From Acestrorhynchus altus (taxonomy: Eukaryota > Chordata > Actinopteri > Characiformes > Acestrorhynchidae), in the NCBI GenBank assembly GCA_034509495.1, contig CM067512.1, forward strand, positions 7,207,468 to 7,271,467: a stretch of 64,000 bases of DNA, in the 5' to 3' direction. Positions 45,320-57,149 of the stretch are shown here, one piece after another (positions within the stretch are counted from its first letter, which is position 1; the number at the start of each line of letters is the position of its first letter). Made by a program: the position numbers and the translations under genes. A model generated the notes under the pieces. The model was not told the origin of the DNA and did no database searches. It saw only the letters and a list, made by a program, of their open reading frames with translations.

Positions 45320-46850
45320 AGATCATTCAGTCTGTGTTAAATATTGCACATAGTACAATTTAACCTGAACAAAGCCTTTGCTGAACAAACTGTTTATACT
45401 GTTGTATAGTTTTTCTTGCTTTCTTGTCAGCTCATGTCTTCTCTAATGTGGCCATTGTGTGTGTGTCATAATCATGTGATTTGCGATTAGTGAGCATTAA
45501 GCTTCAAGGATGTTGTTAAGCAATAAGGTCGATCCTTACATGCTACACCAATAACAGTCTTTGGGCAAGATTTCTAATGTGACAATCATCTACCTGTATA
45601 ACGTGATTTAAGGATAAATTGGTCTGGATAAGTGTATCAGTTAAAATTTTGTAAATATAAGAAAATGTACGAAAAATGATTTATTGTAAAAATAATTTAA
45701 ATGGAAATGAGTTGCAGGGCATTACATTTGTCCCCTTTTTAACCCCCATTTTCATTTTACTGGGTGAAAATTGTGCAGAACATCTCAGCTCTTCAAAAAG
45801 AATTCAAGAGCACCAGTGCCCACAAGACAGCACCCAACTCACAGCAAATCTGTCCATAAAAACACCCACAGGAATAATATTCTGCACCAAAGTTGCATAG
45901 TCAAGGTGCATAATGTGGTGAAAAGCAAGTCAGGTGGAATATTTTCGTGCTGTTTTCTCATAGTTTCTTTTGTTTTTATGCTAGTCTGTTTTGTACAATC
46001 GCACCATTGTTACATTATCCTGTGAAAATCATTATTCACCCACTGACCTGAGAAAAAAAATAAGTACATATGGCAGAAGAAACTGGGCCTGAGATAAACA
46101 ATGTTTCCACAGAAAAAATATATAACTCACTTCTAATGAAATCAACTTTCAAGGCAAAAAAAAAAACCCTTACATGTGGATAATATATGCACATATTAGT
46201 GAACTCATTCTCCTTGCTTCCTGCTCCTCGTTGCTTTGTGTTTTTCCCTCAAGCTGCTCACCGGTCATTTTAATCTGCCAGGAGAGCCATTAGTTCACCA
46301 GCTCCAGCCATGCCCACTGCAGGCAACCTGGTGCCAGTCATAAGCTAATGAGGCTGATCGATCAATACAGATTAGGATCAGTAGGCTTAGAAAATCAAGA
46401 TGTTCTGTTCCTTACACAAGCACAGAGCAAACATCTGCTCAAACAGTTGAACTGGCACATTGAGAGTTTCTGTTATTTGTCTAATTACAACTTGTATAGA
46501 ATATATAATTTTCCCACATGGAAGCCACATCCCTCTAGAATTCTGCTAGGGAAAAATGCCAGTTTCATTTGCATGTTCTCCCATGCCAAAGAAAATAATA
46601 CAAACCTTAATGTTATCAACCCCAAAGACAAAGGTGCTGCATGAATTCATGCCTTTTTTCCACCTGAAGTAAATAAAGAGACTGACAAACCTTTCCTTAG
46701 ATCTCAGCTTTGGGCAAATAGTATCACCATGGCAACATTTCCACCACTGCATGTTATTAAAGGTTGGACTCTGATTAATCAGCCTTCACTCACTGTGGTG
46801 TACCATCAGCTATTATAGTAATTAACTTTATACTGCAAAATCTACAGGAA
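45320..46850. other. No gene; possible conserved block at 46260-46400
   Basis: The block GGTCATTTTAATCTGCCAGG ... CTAATGAGGCTGATCGATCA is repeat-free and of balanced composition. The 98-residue frame at 46348-46644 has no known domain. Confidence 0.3.
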
Positions 46851-46854
46851 CTGA

Positions 46855-46930
46855 GTGAGAATATTCAAGTTGCATGTGATGGGTTACCACAGGACACCAT
46901 TAGGAACATCTACAACTCCATACCATGACA
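46855..46930 (+). pseudogene. Tc1-like C-terminal scrap (subfamily 3)
   Basis: The frame NIQVACDGLPQDTIRNIYNS then IP matches the final helix of the transposase (compare SEETNRNLYNFI at 3872-3930). Only about 22 residues remain. Confidence 0.72.
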
Positions 46931-47057
46931 TCTGAAATGATGCGTTATACCATATACCATATTGAGAGACACTACTTCACCACTATGTAGACACAAACCA
47001 TGTGCAGTGCCATTTCATGGCATCCATCTGCAGAGAGCACAGCATATATTGTTTACA

Positions 47058-47079
47058 GGGGGTGGGGGGTGGGGGGAGG
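47058..47079 (+). other. G-rich tract with G-quadruplex potential
   Basis: G5-T-G6-T-G6-A-G2. Each six-G run can supply two GG layers or one three-G run plus a loop. Confidence 0.6.
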
Positions 47080-47084
47080 TGTTG

Positions 47085-48400
47085 GTGCGCTTACTGCAAT
47101 CAAAGGCCAAAACCACTTGACATTTTCCAACTATAGAAAGTGACATTTATTATTGCCAAGTTGAGGACAAATGCAAGCTCTCAGGGTGTCAATGATTAGC
47201 TTTTAAAGAACAATTCCCAAAAGCTCATCTGCTCTTCTTTATTCTTTCTTTAAGTGTAGCTTCAGGGATGGGTAATGTGTGTAGGAACATTCTGGAATTG
47301 ATCTGCTATTTTATTGTCAATACATAGTAATTATAGCTATCTGATTGTGAATAAAAATTGCATTCTTTAACAGAAAGAGTCTATCAGTTTGTTGTTTACT
47401 GTCAGTGGAGGAGGATCAAGTTCAGTAGCCAGAACAAGAAGCCATTTTTTCTTTAATTAACCCAAATAGTATTGGAAATAACATTATATAAACAGAAGTA
47501 AAGGTAGACTACTAAAAAAAAGCCAGGTAACATTTCTGTTTGTGCAATACAACATTTCAGTATTTATGGCAGGGATTAATTATTGGCTTAATGGATTATC
47601 ATGACTTGTTTAAGACTGTATATTTTACAGAAACATGTTCATAAGTTAATAGTTGATTATAAGTATTACAGGTTAGATAAAACATTCTTATAAGTTTAAT
47701 TGAAATTTGATACAAATGTTTACTAAAGGCAGGAAAGAGGGAGGGAAGAAGTTCAAAAAAAAGAAAACTACTGAGCATTGTTGTTTACACCAGATAGTGG
47801 ATTTGATTATATTCTAGATTATATTCTTATATTGCTTCTTATTCTGCATGATCTGTACATATTATTAGGGGATGGACAGCAAATAAAATCTGTATGTAAT
47901 ACAAACTCCCCTTTGATTATATGCACACAATACGTACATATCAGGATTTCATTGATTTATTTGATTCATTTAATTGAATGCAGAAATCTTCAGTCATCAT
48001 CAGACATCATTTCTTTTCTCTGTGCAGCCTCGGCCCTTTCTGTTAATCTGGACTTTCCCCCATTCATTACTTTCTATATCAAGTGACTGTAGGTGTCAAA
48101 AGGCTGAAATAATCAGGCCTCTTCAGCTCTCTTTCATCTTATGGAGTGATTTAAAGGACACTTTTGCTAGTCATTGGTTTACACACACATCATGTTTTCT
48201 AATCATTACACATAAAATGATCAGTATGGCTAATAGGTCATTAATCACAATACCTCAAATTATTTGAATATTTCATAAGTTATTTATGATATTTTTGTTT
48301 CGCCAGATTAAAGCATGAAGTGCTCTAAAAGCTCCTGGTACATACTGAGTTAATTTTGAATTTGATAGAAGACAGAAGACAAACACCAGCAAGTGACATT
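47085..48400. other. No supported feature
   Basis: AT-rich. The 97-102 residue frames at 47778-48267 are overlapping and without domain. Confidence 0.45.
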
Positions 48401-48404
48401 ACAC

Positions 48405-48640
48405 TCTAAACCATCATTGACTGTAGAAACTTCACACTGGATTTTAGACATGTTGTATTCTGTGCCTCTCCACTCTCCCTTTAGACTCTAGGAGCTTGAT
48501 TTGAGACTCTGGGACTCTTGATTTCCAAATGAAATGCAAAATTCATTTTCAGCTGAAAGGAGGGCTTTGAAGCTCTGAGCAACCGTCCAGTTCAGTTCTC
48601 CTTAGCCCAGTTAAGACACTCCTGATGTTGTTTCTGTGTA
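48405..48640 (-). pseudogene. Tc1-like transposase fragment (subfamily 2)
   Basis: On the minus strand, 48640-48600 reads QKQHQECLNWAKEN. Then SKPSFQLKMNFAFHLEIKSP and RVSNQAPRV follow, and finally ESGEAQNTTCLKSSVKF near 48440. These are the blocks around the first catalytic aspartate and the RKSGEAQNP motif. The aspartate-bearing FSDESKF block is degraded. The same EAQN block is found at 17265-17285. A palindromic element begins right beside it. Confidence 0.82.
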
Positions 48641-48644
48641 TAAA

Positions 48645-49371
48645 GCACCACCTCCTTGTTTCTCCGTTCACTGTCCATTTCATCGGCTCCTCTAACAATA
48701 CAGGAGCACTGTGTAGCTCTATCATTACAGAGTGTCACCCATCTGTAGCTCTGCATACTTTATTATCCTCTTTCCACCGTGATCTTTGATGATCAGAACC
48801 ACTCAGGACCACCACAGAGGCAGTTTTATGTGGGCGGTAGGTCATTCTCAGCACTGCAGTGACACTAAATGGTGGTGGTGTGTTAGTGTCTATTGCACTG
48901 GTGAGAGTATCAGACACAGCAGAGCTGCTGGAGTGTTTAAAACTCACAAGCATCACTGCTGCACTGAGAATAGTCCAGCAGGCACAAATATCCAGCTAAC
49001 AGAAACCTGTCTCTGACATTACACAGGAGGTAGGAATGTCGAATAGAGTGGACAATGAGTGTAATACAGTGTTTAAACAATCCAGCAGCACTGCTGTGTC
49101 TGATCCACTAGTACCAGCACAACACACACTAACACACCACCACTATGTAAGTGTCACTGCAGTGCTGAGAAGACCCACCATGCATATAATACCTGCTCTG
49201 TGGTGGTCCTGACCATTGAAGATCAGGGTGAAAAGATACACTATGCAGAGAAAACAGATGGACTACAGTATGTAATTATGGAACTACAAAAGCTCATGAA
49301 TGGTAGCTGATACAATGGGCAGTGACTGTAGAAACAAGGAGGTGGTCCTAAAATTATGGCTGAGCGGTGTA
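48645..49371. mobile_element. Palindromic element, near-complete copy C
   Basis: The left end CCACCTCCTTGTTTCT is mirrored at the right by AGAAACAAGGAGGTGG (49330-49345), followed by TCCTAAAATTATGGCTGAGC then GGTGT. Between them, TCATTCTCAGCACTGCAGTG and AGTGACACTAAATGGTGGTGG pair with CACCACCACTATGTAAGTGT and CACTGCAGTGCTGAG in the right half. Arms are about 250-300 bases each with a non-palindromic centre around 48975-49060. The extreme left terminus is missing or replaced by Tc1 sequence. No coding capacity. Confidence 0.85.
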
Positions 49372-49799
49372 CTTGAAACTTTACCTTTTTGAATTAAATT
49401 ATGGAAAATTGAATTTTCACAATATGCACTTTCATTGAGGAGAGATTCAATACATTAATCAACATCCCTGTAAATAAAATGAAGTTATGTCTTTAAAGAA
49501 TTGCTCATTTTATTTCAAATCACAGAATTATTTTCTTTACATTACTAGAACTTCCCTTTGCAATAAAACGCCATCTTTGAAAAAGATGATAAATGAACAC
49601 AGCAACATTGAGAAAAGACTACCAGCTGAAAGTCTAGTGGCATGATATTTAGAAAAAAAACACCCATTTGACCTTTATTTGACCTTTAATTTCATGCACA
49701 TATGCTGACATTTGACATAGACAGCCTATTAACACTATTTTCATGATGAAGCAGTGTTACATAACAAGTTCACAAATCACTGACAATAATGATGCAGAA

Positions 49800-50065
49800 A
49801 TTTGGGGAATACACCCACCAAGCTCTTCATTAGGAACACGGTATTAGCACTGAGTAGGGATTCTCTTTGCTCTCCAGACAGCTTTGATACTTCATGGCAT
49901 GGATTTCACAAGCTGTTGGAAAAATTCCTTTGAGGTTCTGGTTAACGATGGCATTATTGCATCACACACTACCTGCAGGTTTTTCAGATACGTTCACGCA
50001 TGCTGCAAACATCCCATTCTGCCACATCCTAAAGGTGTTCTTTTGGATTCAGATCCCAGGACCAG
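49800..50065 (-). pseudogene. Tc1-like transposase C-terminal region (subfamily 1 type)
   Basis: On the minus strand it reads DLNPKEHL near 50050, the last catalytic-residue block, followed by decayed helix sequence and SLxNPCHE near 49890, corresponding to the VESMPRR end. The terminal part near 49830 contains TTCATTAGGAACACGGTATT, resembling the element's outer end. The frame is broken by several stops. Confidence 0.68.
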
Positions 50066-50069
50066 GAAG

Positions 50070-50720
50070 ACTGTGATGAAGTAAGGTACTTTAACCAGAG
50101 GAGTTGAATCCCACTTCATGGGTAGTATAGGGCGAGAAGACAGAGGTCCTGACAAATGGAGCAGGCAGAAGGAAATTTCCAGTTGGCCACCAGTTTATAA
50201 AGCAGAAGGACTATTTATATATGTACGACAAAAAATAAAGAACATAATAATGGAACAATAAGTCACCATTAACTACAATGGTACTGACCAATGACTACAA
50301 AGTCACAATTAGGTCTCTTCAACCAGGTGTTCAGCTTCTCAATGTCTCCACTCATTCTCCCCCCTACTCTACCTCAGAGAAGGTTTTAAACAGGTAGCCC
50401 CTCCCCCTGGGTTCTACCAATATTAACACAGGTAATGTTCTTAATACAATATACAATGATTGTTGACACACAATCACATTCAACACTCATCATAATACGT
50501 AACATTCACCGGAACAGATTCATCATGTCATTTCTATCAAACAAGGACTATAAGTATTCAACACACTTCATCTTTAGCCCTTCACAAGTCCAATCTCCCC
50601 TCTCGTAATACCAGAGGTGGATTCACCCAGGTCAGTAAAAACTCACAGTTCAGTCTCTTACTCTTTTGCCCCGGGTAGCTGTGGACAACACACAGGTGTG
50701 AACAGGTATGAGTCTATGTT
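50070..50720. other. Unclassified flank of the decamer array
   Basis: Promoter- or LTR-like texture (CCTCAGAGAAGGTTTTAAAC, polypyrimidine patches, AATACCAGAGGTGGATTCAC) but no confirmed terminal repeats. It may be part of the element that contains the array and the segment at 51760-52000. Confidence 0.3.
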
Positions 50721-51290
50721 AACAGCACACAACAGCACACAACAGCACACAACAGCACACAACAGCACACAACAGCACACAACAGCACACAACAGCACAC
50801 AACAGCACACAACAGCACACAACAGCACACAACAGCACACAACAGCACACAACAGCACACAACAGCACACAACAGCACACAACAGCACACAACAGCACAC
50901 AACAGCACACAACAGCACACAACAGCACACAACAGCACACAACAGCACACAACAGCACACAACAGCACACAACAGCACACAACAGCACACAACAGCACAC
51001 AACAGCACACAACAGCACACAACAGCACACAACAGCACACAACAGCACACAACAGCACACAACAGCACACAACAGCACACAACAGCACACAACAGCACAC
51101 AACAGCACACAACAGCACACAACAGCACACAACAGCACACAACAGCACACAACAGCACACAACAGCACACAACAGCACACAACAGCACACAACAGCACAC
51201 AACAGCACACAACAGCACACAACAGCACACAACAGCACACAACAGCACACAACAGCACACAACAGCACACAACAGCACACAACAGCACAC
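50721..51290. repeat. 57-copy decamer minisatellite (AACAGCACAC)n
   Basis: 570 bases made of exactly 57 identical AACAGCACAC units with no substitution. The unit has no stop in any frame, so it yields 200-residue artefact frames: THNSQ-rich on plus and CVLLCA-rich on minus. Perfect identity points to very recent expansion or copying by the assembler. The true copy number may differ. Confidence 0.98.
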
Positions 51291-51570
51291 CTAAATGAGC
51301 ACAGCTGAGAAACAGCACACAACAGCACACAACAGCACACCTAAATTAGCACAACTGAGAAACAGGACACAACAGCACCACCTAAATGAGCACAGCTGAG
51401 AAACAGGACACAACAGCACACAACAACACCACCTAAATGAGCACAGCTGAGAAACAGGACACAACACCACACAACCAATCCACCAAAATGAGCACAGCTG
51501 AGAAACAGGACACAACAGCACACAACAAATCCACCAAAATGAGCACAGCTGAGAAACAGGACACGAAACA
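51291..51570. repeat. 51-bp higher-order tandem repeat, six copies
   Basis: The marker GAGCACAGCTGAGAAACAG starts at 51297, 51347 (two changes), 51388, 51439, 51490 and 51541. Spacings are 50, 41, 51, 51 and 51; the 41 equals one unit less a decamer. Each unit includes ACACAACAGCACAC-like sequence, so the decamer array is an expanded part of this unit. Confidence 0.93.
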
Positions 51571-51759
51571 AATAACAAAAAATCAGACCCTTTCAACACA
51601 AACACAAAAACTCAAAGAATTCCCAGTTTACCAGAAAAGGTTCACAAACACTATCAATGCCAAAAGCGCTAAATCTTCACCAAATGGCTCTAAACACAGT
51701 TACACAGTTAGGCCTGTAGTGACTAAAAAAGGAACAAGAACAGGGACATTGAAAGCAAG

Positions 51760-52000
51760 GTGATCCTTGATGTCCATCTCCATTTTATCTACACTTTGCC
51801 TGCCACATTCCTTTACACTAAAAGTAGCTCCAGTCCTTGGCTCACTGGACTCACTTGACTTCTCCACCTCTATAACCATAGAGGGAGTGTAGCAATTCAT
51901 CATGCTCACCTCAAATTCAGCCATCTAATCTAAAACCATGCCTTTTGGTTTCATTACCAACAACCTTAATCCAGAAACACTGAACAAGCTATATGTGCTA
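51760..52000 (-). repeat. Duplicated segment with coding-like frame, copy 1
   Basis: It shares CTGCCACATTCCTTTACACT, CCAGTCCTTGGCTCACTGGA, and CATCTAATCTAAAACCATGC with 54225-54500. On the minus strand both can be read as a similar peptide: here MAEFEVSMMNCYTPSMVIEV followed by EPRTGATFSVKECGRQ. In the second copy CYTHVVVVEMET and KPRTGVTLAQ keep the pattern. That suggests descent from a coding region, perhaps a retrotransposon or a domesticated gene fragment. I do not recognise the protein. Confidence 0.6.
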
Positions 52001-52004
52001 ATAT

Positions 52005-54220
52005 AAGTGGACATTCATTCTAATGCATACAGTCAGCTACTTTAGGTTGCACCCAGTGCTGAGACAGGGACGCACAGAGAACTGTGTTCTCTATTTTTTT
52101 TTTTTTTTTTTGATGAGTTGGGTATGACGTGGAGTGGTGAAACATTTACTCCAACAAATCAGGATAAACTTTTTTAATACCTTCAATATAAGAAACAATG
52201 AATGAGCAGGTGTCCCCATACTTTTGTCCATATAGGGATGTCATTTTATCAGCTCATCTTTCAAACCTTAATGAACAACCAAAGCCAAAGTTAGCATTAC
52301 CAACAAAATTACACCTCACCTTCAACATTTTGTATAATGGCAAATTACAAGAGATGCCAGACGACCCCCCACGTTACAACCTCACTTTTAGTCTATGGTG
52401 TTGAGGAATCAATCACAGGACATTTTAAAAGTTTGACCTTAATAAGCCAGGGAAAGGCTTTATTAGCCATGTAATTAAAACTACTCATCACGCATATATA
52501 TGTTGAAGCTGCTGTTAGTCAGGACCAACAAAACAAAACTGATTTTCCATACTGAAAAATATACCCGACCAAAAAATAAAAAAAGAAATATGGAGGGCAC
52601 TAAAGACCCAAGAAAAATAACACAAGAATTGACTGAATCAAGTCTTTCCAAAATGAGAACCCCATCCAAAATACCTGTCACATGGAAAACATATGAAAAT
52701 CACTATTATTTTAATGTACAATTATGTAAATTTGAAAAGAAAATAAATCTTTTATTTAGGATAGCCAATTTGATTGTTTTATACTATGTTTTGCTACAAG
52801 TTGGCCATACTTTCGTCAGCTCTGCCTTGTTTTTCTGTCATCAAAGCCTATGACACAAGAGAAAACATCTTTAGAGACGTGCTGACTAGAAATTTTGCCC
52901 TTCCAGTGTCAGCATTCCAAAGGCTTGCTTTTGCTTTGCCTTTTGATCTGAACATTCCTGCCAAAATGAGCAACCAAGTGCAGTCTTGCAAGTGGTTCAC
53001 ATCTAACTGTCCCCATACACAAGCTTCCCCTTTATGTTTGTTATGAAGAGCTCAGATGCTAACTATTTATTGGACATAGCTGACAGCATATCTAGTGAGT
53101 CCCGGGAACTGTTCTGATGGCATTAGTGCAACTTAATCTACCCTATCATTCAAGTAGGGAGAGGGACCATAATAACTTTGCATGAGGTATGGAGTCTGCT
53201 GGTGGTTGAGGGACAAGATCAACACTAAGGGTCAGAGTTCTCTTCACATTATCTGTGTCCCAGACACTGTCTCCTCAGTTGACCGAGAGCATAAAGAACC
53301 TACAGAGTGCACCAAGATGAATGGTTTAGAATGCTGCTGTCTGAAACCACAGGTTCTCATACTACTAAAGGTATGGTGGATAGGTTAGGGCCCCAAATCT
53401 GAGAGAAATGCTTCTTTGGTGGTTCTTTTTGAGATCATATTTAGTTTTGCCATTTGTTTGTTTTTCAGGCTTGAGTCATAAACAGATGAACCTAGGCTCC
53501 TACCGTTTTGCAAAAATGTGGAGGAAAGTGACATTTAAAGTAGCACAATCAATTCTTCTTTGTGAAAGAAACCAGCAATAATGAGCCCCTCCTATAACAA
53601 GCCCAGAATTAGTCCTGGGTATCCACTTGCCCCCGATGATAATAAGAGGGTTAATACACTTAAGACAATTCAATAATGACAAAAAATGAATTCACATCAT
53701 TACCAATAATCTCCAATGAGGTTCACCGGCTGGCTTGACTAAATATTACAATGCCAGGCGTGCAGTAACAGACTTGCAAAGGAAAAAGAAATAAAACTAA
53801 AGCTTCAGCACAAATTGGCTGGTTAAACTGCATCTTTTGACAGTAATATCAAAACCTATGGTGCACAACCACACATTCTAAACCATGAGAAATTAGCACC
53901 CACAGGAGACTAATTCACTAAAGTGGCTTCTCTAGCTGCAAAAAATAGAAGAGCCTTTCGATGCTCTGCATGTCTGCTTACCTGTGACTTGAGGCCAGTT
54001 ATATATATCATATACATAACACATAAGCTAAAATTAGATGTTTACTACCATTTCTTAGAACACAGGCACAACATTACGTATTTAATATCATAAGTGGGTG
54101 AGAAACAGTAAGACAGAACAGGGGAATTAAAAAGACAACCAGAAAAGGGACTGACAGGGAAGTTGGAGACATGGGGAATGTCTTCACTCCTAATAGTCAC
54201 TCACACAGTCAAATCCCCTT
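52005..54220. other. No supported gene
   Basis: A poly-T run at 52095-52111. The 117-residue frame at 52500-52853 and 90-residue frame at 52774-53046 have no domain and AT-rich composition. No repeat recognised with confidence. Confidence 0.45.
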
Positions 54221-54224
54221 GATT

Positions 54225-54500
54225 TCAGCTGCTTTATAAATAGTGCATATTTCAAACCCATTCTTTGTCTGCCACATCCTTCGAGGCTTTACTGAGCTAA
54301 AGTAACACCAGTCCTTGGCTTAGTGGGTTTACCCAACGTCTCCATCTCCACCACCACAACGTGAGTGTAACATCCCATCATGTTCATTTGACAATGATCT
54401 ACAAATAAGATCCCAAATATAAACATCTAATTTAAAACCATGCCTTATAACGTGTCCAGTGTTCAGGAACACTGAAATGACCATGTACATATCAGCTCAT
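54225..54500 (-). repeat. Duplicated segment, copy 2
   Basis: Partner of 51760-52000, about 2.3 kb away in the same orientation and roughly 70% similar by eye. It has an insertion of about 30 bases near 54390 and a stop in the shared frame after VTLAQ. Confidence 0.6.
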
Positions 54501-55995
54501 TCTTACTACCTTAACCATAAAGCTATAAAACACTAGAATGCTGTGTGCATAACTTGGGTATGGTTTCATTTTTAGAAGCTTAAGGCCCTTTGACACGCTG
54601 GGCAGCAGCGCATATACATAAAATACAGATTCCAGATATATGACATATATTGGATTATTCGTTTGATTGCAGTAGACATCCACAGTACAGAATTTGGAAA
54701 GATTAGGAAGATTAAGAGCAGCACAGTCGTTGGGTACCCAGCAGGCATTGGGTACCCAGCTAATAGGTGCTTGCGCTGGCCAGAGGTGTGTGTGGGGACA
54801 GAGCACCATCTACTCAAGTCTCAGACTCTGGCTGCCAATGGCAAGCAGCATGACCAGGATTCAAACCTGTGTGATCCTTGGATCATAGTGCCTCTGAGAG
54901 CCATCTACAGGATGAGGTTTGATACTGAAATCCTCAACAGCACCAGAAGAGAAGTTTCGGAGAGTCAGCTTGTGTGATAGATTAACAGTGGACCAAGTTT
55001 CAGTTTCAGAGTTGAAGAGAAGACTGAAGAGAGCTGCAGGTTTGACAGGTGAAGTTACAGTAAGAAAGCCATTGCTAAGATGATAAAATAAGAAAGGTAG
55101 ACTTTTCTGGGCCAGTCTCAGTGGACTACTGAAAACATTGAGGCTGTTTTAAAACTTTTGACGGGTAGTTTGGCCATATGTGCATATATGTAGCAGATGT
55201 CCATATGGGGCACCCACGTCACTCTGATCTGGCCATGCTGCTCATAAACTCTGTGAACTCTCATCAGATGCCTGAAATGAATTGATTTATTCTGATGTGT
55301 TCTGAAAGTTATTTGGGAATGATTGAAATGTTTAATGTAAGATATAAAATTTTTTGAAAATACAGGCCTGTTTGATGTTCAGATTGATTTTATTCACTCT
55401 AAAGACTAAGGTAACTTCTACAAATCAAGCTCATAAATGTAGATGGTGCATTCAATCTAGACTACATTATAGCAAATCATGATTGTTTTTTTGATGGTGT
55501 GGTGTAATCATGTGGTTCACTTAAGATTCTTCCTTCATTGTCATTATGATTTCTCTTCATGCTGAGAAATGGCAGAATGAAGCTTAAATGCACATTGGGT
55601 AGATCATGTAAGTTTGGAATTTTAAATGGCCACAGTGGCTTTAGATCCTTCGCTTGAGATTGGCTTGTTTTCTGACGCATTGAACAAAGTTGTACTTACA
55701 AAGTGAGGAGTGCTATGATGCTGTTCCTGCTACTTTTCTGAGACGTGGAAAATGTAACTTAATTGCCTTTCATCTTTTAATACCTAGACCCACAGGCCTA
55801 TATGCTAATAATACCAACCAACCGACCGCGTCGGATTTGACAGGCTGCAAACTCTGCTTTCGTTGTTGAGTAAGCTCTGGATTGTGGCCAGTTCATTAAC
55901 CCTTTGGTATTTATATAGAAATGCAGTTATTTCAGCCTTCTAATCTACACTTTGCTGCTTAATAAGGTGAAGCCTGGCAGTGACGTTGTGATTAA
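54501..55995. other. Mostly unassigned; SINE-like scrap near 54850 (minus)
   Basis: TTGGGTACCCAGC occurs twice at 54731 and 54750. On the minus strand 54867-54854 reads AGGTTTGAATCCTGG, a pol III B-box-like motif, so 54780-54910 may be a tRNA-derived SINE remnant. The 67-residue minus frame at 55477-55680 is unrecognised. Confidence 0.35.
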
Positions 55996-55997
55996 TG

Positions 55998-56048
<51 letters not shown>

Positions 56049-56058
56049 AATAATAATA
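55998..56058. repeat. (ATT)n passing into (AAT)n
   Basis: About 16 ATT units ending in TTAATAATAATAATATT, a small palindromic switch of strand. Confidence 0.95.
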
Positions 56059-56254
56059 TTACAGTACTACAGTCAGTACATAAATCATAACAAGAAACAA
56101 GAAAACCCAATAAAACACACCAATGGACATTAGATATTTCCAAGACCTAATTGCAGAGTAGTTTAGGCTTGACAAATAGTATACACAAGAGAGGAGATGT
56201 ATATGTTTCATTTCTAGGTATTTGCTACGTAAGTGAGAGGTACAAACTTTAAAC

Positions 56255-57140
56255 TACTAGGTAAGAGCCCCCTACTCTGGAATAACCTTCCAGATAATAT
56301 TTTACTAATTTATTCAACCTTTGGAAATTAATGTCTCCCTTTACATAATGGCTGCAGATCCTGGACACAAGGAATTATGGTACACGAGGAATTTGGTGCT
56401 GTTGTCGGACCACTTCATGCAATCACTCAGGTTTATGACGGTGGATCAGTTGGATACCAATGCTTCAGGGTGCTCCCAATCTTATGTTCCTTCTAGCTCG
56501 CTCCTTTAAGTTAGGCTGTTATGGTCAGACCTGCCAGAGTCACTCCCCACACGTTCTCCATAAATTTAAACACTAAACTCATTTCTACCTATCTTTCTAC
56601 TTTTCTGAATTAATAGCAGCCCACTGGCCACCCCGTCTGAGATGGACCCGAAGCTCCCCAGCCACTCCTTCAGAGGCTGACCACAGGCTCCCCTGCAACC
56701 CTGTCTAAGATTGATTACAAGCTCTCCTGCCACCACTTAATACTGGCTGCCCACCTTCCAACTATTTTTTCTCACTTGACATCGCTAACTACGTAGACAT
56801 TTACATGGATCATAATGATCTGCTTCTGTTACTATTATAACCACCATCAAACTTTTGCCATTATAGCTGTATATCTGAACATGTGGTGGTCTAGGGTCTC
56901 CATATCAATAATGTATGAACAGTTTGACAAGTGGAGATTGGGTCCTCCTCTTGAGCCTGGTTCCTCCTACAGTTCTGAGGGAGCTTTTCCTTGCCACTAT
57001 TGCCCTTTGGGTTGCTCACCAGGGAGTTTCTGTCTTTATCCTTTGTTTTGTGTGTTGCTCATCAGCTTATTTTTGATTTTGTTAAAGCTGCTTTGTGACA
57101 TCAGTTGCAGAAAGCATTATACCAAATAATTTGCATAACC
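56255..57140 (+). mobile_element. Non-LTR retrotransposon 3' region remnant
   Basis: CTCTGGAATAACCTTCCAGA at 56275-56294 (LWNNLPDN) matches the C-terminal W..LP block of L2/Rex1-like ORF2. A non-coding stretch with GTCTGAGATGGACCCGAAGC and CCACCCCGTC follows. It ends with GTTAAAGCTGCTTTGTGACA and AAAGCATTATACCAAATAAT, the usual 3' end of this LINE type (recalled consensus GCTGCTTTG..ACA ... AAAGCGCTATA.AAATAAA). The RT is absent. Confidence 0.6.
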
Positions 57141-57149
57141 AAAAGTAGG

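Noticed and set aside
50617..51340. Four open frames of 203-225 residues over the decamer array
   Set aside because: A stop-free 10-bp unit opens every frame on both strands. The peptides are pure repeat products (NSTQQHTTAH or CCCVLLCAVV) with no start context or domain.
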